The translations under genes and the position numbers were made by a program. A stretch of DNA of 64,000 nt from Marasmius tenuissimus (Eukaryota; Basidiomycota; Agaricomycetes; Agaricales; Marasmiaceae), in NCBI GenBank assembly GCA_029532415.1, contig JAQOTA010000046.1, forward strand, positions 496,001-560,000, read 5' to 3'. Positions within the stretch are counted from its first letter, which is position 1; each line of letters opens with the position of its first letter. Shown piece after piece: positions 61,160-64,000 of the stretch. The notes under the pieces are model-generated. The model saw only the letters and a program-made list of their open reading frames with translations, was not told where the DNA came from and did not search any database.

Positions 61160-62053
61160 TCATTCCCACAATTTTCCATTCACAGCCTTTTCATTCCATC
61201 CGTACCCGAAATCGCCCTCACTGTACGCCGGGAGTGTCTAAGGTCGATTGAGACCATCGTATCTTGCCGGTAGTCACTCAGAGTTGGAGCTACTTCCTGT
61301 TCTTTTTTACGCCGACGCCGACAGCGGAAGTAAAGGAAGGCAATCATCAATAGAACCAGCGACACTGTACACAACACTTCCAATGAGGCCTCCGATGATT
61401 GCGCCAGCCTCAGTTGTACCGCTTATATGACTCAGCAAACTTTGGATTGAACTTCACGTCGATAGATCTCACCTCGCTTTCGAGGTTGCACCGGGGCTTG
61501 AGATAGTGAGGAAAGTGATGAGACTGGCTCTGTAGGTGACGACACTCGCGGTAGAACAACTATGGGCGGCATACTGGGCTGTATACTACAGATCGCCTTC
61601 AGCATAGATGTTGAAAACAAATAGTGTGAATTCTCACATTCGAAGACTCCCACTCTCGTTGAGAGGCACTCGCTGCAGCATACTGGAAGGTGTGACCCAA
61701 TAAGCTCAAGTTTTTAACTGGCAAATGCGGTACATACCCTGTTAGTGGTGGCATAAATGTGAGTGTGGCGTGGTTCCTGTCTTAATTATCCGGCATAGTC
61801 AGGGTCTGTACAACGGATCCCTGAGTGCCCTGCAACCTAAAGTACGACGGGCCAACGGGGTGATCCCATATTACAGTGAATGACTGAAGGGCGGTCACTG
61901 TCCGTGGCTAATCATCGAGACCTGTCCCAATAGCGGGTAGAACGGGAGCCCAGAAGAGCAATTGTAGAGTGCTGTGTGTCATCGGACGATTGTCTCAGTT
62001 TAGATCGTGCAAGCTTAAAATCGAAAAATAACATACGTTATTCTGCGACGCAT
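61160..62053 (-). pseudogene. Decayed copy of the W-D-H membrane protein (E)
   Basis: The first exon (62053-62037, MRRRI) and signal peptide (LQLLFWAPVLPAIG) are well preserved and in phase. The ectodomain has VTALQSFTVIWDHPVGPS and HATLTFMPPLTG but is cut by TAG after GLDD and by TAA after TMPDN. The TM lies across two frames (GAIIGGLIGS, then SLVLLMIAFLYFR), and the tail TLPAYSEGDFGYGWNEK is again in another frame. Clearly dead, and a tandem relative of gene D at 58042. Confidence 0.8.
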
Positions 62054-64000
62054 CTCGAAGTCCGAGAGAAGCTGACCTGCACTAGTCGACGTCGTGGTGG
62101 TTGAGCATCTGGGACTTGACCGAAATCATAATTCGGTCAAACGTCAGCACTGCCCTTACCTTGGTTGGGATGATAAACACAATCTGCTCGGTATCAGCAT
62201 GTCTCTGTAGCTATTGAGCTTATATCAGATCGTTGAGATGAGGGCACCTGAATGCTGGGCCTGATCTTCAATAGCAATGCTGTATGGAAATTTCTGTTGT
62301 TTCTGATTCAGATAAATGATCTACTTACCGCGCCGTATAGGAGAAAACTTCTATCAATCTTCCGTGCAGGATTAGAACCCCATGGCTTCAGATCTTAACT
62401 TATTCCTAGACCGAGTCTTTGGGTTGTCTGTAAATAGAAGCGAGTTGCCTTGATTGCTACTTGATGCATCGAAGTACTATCCTTTGAGCCGGAATGACGA
62501 CCATGAGTAGCTGTGAATTGATCATGGGTATCACAGTGGGAAGCGGTCGAGGAAGTGACGTTTGATGGTGAGATAGCAAAGGGGCTAGCACGCGCCCAAA
62601 TCTTCGAAAAGAAAGGGTTTATGTACATATCCGATTGAATGTACCCGAGCTCTCAAGCTCAACTGTACCATACGGCGTCTCTACATGTAAGAATGACAAC
62701 GAAAGCTATAATGAGCCAGGGCAGATCCCAACGAGCAACCAAACAACCGTTAGAAAGCGGCTGAAGCCTGAAATGGTAAGAGCTATGTTGACCTGCCCTC
62801 AAGAGGGTCCGGCCGGCCGCCAAATCGCCGAAAGCTGGGTTCCGGAGTTGGGGTCTTTTCTTCCCTCTTCGCCTCCATCACCTCTGTTCCCCCCCTCCTC
62901 CGTGTGTTTAATTTACACTATTGATGAATCGTTTTTGAATCTTACTTTGTGCGTATTTCTCGTCCTATGAAACCGGTTGGCGCTTTGTCATCTCTAGGTG
63001 CAAACGACAAGAGGCCGAGCGACGGATTTGGAAGCTGATAAGGTTGGGGTCTCTTGGTGCGCTCTCCACTTTTATTCAATGCTGTTCTTTGATGTTCACC
63101 CCATCTTTCATTCAGTTGATTATCGTATACTTTGGTCTCAATCCACTCATGGTCGCACTGCACCATCCGTCAGTCAAGGAGATGAATGTCACCACCAGAA
63201 GACGCGCACCCGGACTTCGAACTGTTTTGGACTCTTAAATCCTCCTTCCATTTTCTATCTCGTTGCTCGCCTTTCCTATTGGCATGATGATATGCCGCGT
63301 GTCTTTGACGTTTCTTCCGTCGTATCTCCCCAGAACTTCCAATCTTCCGTCTTCTTTCGTGGCTTTCATCCTTGGATTACTCTTCGACGTTCGACGCTTT
63401 ACCATTGGTATCAGCTTCTGAAGTCGAAAGGGGTGCCCTCGAGCGTTGGATCACTTCTCTTATGCTGGGACCATGTCATTACCCTTGATCCCCTGGTAAC
63501 CTGCGCGGTATGCCAAATCTAGATCTCCGCAGTTGGATCAGTCTGCTACCCTCATCCGCATCTTCTGATGTTCCGGGCTTGGATCGGGGAATAGAGGAGA
63601 ACGGACGTGCTTCAGTTCATTTCTATTCTCTGTCGCATCGTTTTGACATCCTACAATCGGCTCTGTCGTCCGAGATACGAGCCAGATATGGGCTTGAACT
63701 TTTCTGCTTAGCCTCCCGCAAGCTATACTTTCTTGTTCCCTATGATACGGTATACTTTATAATGAAAAGGCGTCGTTCGGGAGTGTCGTTCTTCGTCTTC
63801 CTTTGGAATCTTGGTACCAACGCTTCAATCTCGATGCTCGGAAGTGGTTCCTATACAACAGCTAGGGGGAACTTGGTACATCCTTTCTGTGACGTCTCGT
63901 GTACCTTCCCCTTCCTCCCTACTTGTTGTCACCGCCCTCGCTCGCATGTTCAAATTGTCAGTACCTATACAATTCCACTCGAATACGAATGAGGCGTTAG
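62054..64000. other. Right end, no supportable gene
   Basis: 62.83-62.90 kb repeats the upstream sequence of gene D. The plus frames 62998-63522 and 63510-63992 are long but lack family motifs, and I see no convincing splice chain. A gene continuing past the window edge is possible. Confidence 0.35.

Noticed and set aside
62998..63992. Two overlapping long plus-strand frames at the right end
   Set aside because: Neither shows motifs, and their overlap in different frames makes real coding doubtful without transcript data.
1..64000. Secondary-metabolite cluster around the MFS exporter
   Set aside because: No polyketide synthase, NRPS, terpene cyclase, P450 or Zn2Cys6 regulator was seen near it.

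Overview
The window looks like nuclear DNA of a filamentous basidiomycete, most likely an agaricomycete. Genes are cut by many short GT-AG introns (about 50-90 nt). The recognisable proteins are families typical of mushroom-forming fungi: a Set3-type PHD+SET protein, MYND-finger proteins, a seven-transmembrane receptor, an F-box relic, a TRI12/DHA2 MFS exporter and a secreted double-psi beta-barrel protein. No bacterial operon structure is present. All assignments rest on reading the sequence and recalled family knowledge; no database search was run.

Layout. 1-15 kb is mostly conserved single-copy genes: a MYND protein (minus, 1148-3238), a 2015-residue Set3/MLL5-like chromatin protein in six exons (plus, 4560-11135), a decayed F-box protein (11.5-12.8 kb) and a ten-exon 7TM receptor (minus, 13421-15244). 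16-19 kb is gene-poor and holds an element bounded by inverted repeats. 19.2-26.5 kb and 46.3-52.2 kb are two copies of one segmental duplication. Between them lie a five-exon expansin-like gene (29936-30606), small MITEs, a pair of related unknown genes (36.1-36.5 and 38.2-38.5 kb), repeats and G-runs, and an eleven-exon MFS transporter (41958-44236). A composite repeat block (45.0-46.3 kb) carries Ty3/Gypsy debris and a truncated copy of the expansin-like gene. After the second duplication come a second MYND gene with a frameshift (53507-55616) and three more single-pass membrane protein genes on the minus strand (56.1-62.1 kb).

The most notable system is a locally expanded family of small single-pass membrane proteins, eight copies in all: 20102, 22420, 24430, 47195, 49607, and on the minus strand 57576, 59032 and 62053. 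Six copies (all but 20102 and 47195) share a tiny first exon with an intron inside the signal peptide, and an ectodomain around a W-S-R or W-D-H core. The family also shares a Ser/Thr-rich stalk, a TM helix often rich in Gly zippers, and a cytosolic tail. Most tails carry a PPxY or LPxY motif of the kind bound by WW domains of Rsp5/Nedd4 ubiquitin ligases. Members were copied by tandem and segmental duplication, one looks like a recombinant of two neighbours, and at least two are decaying. This is the pattern of a fast-evolving cell-surface receptor or self/non-self family, but that role is an inference.

The remaining stretches show no gene I can support and are described as such.
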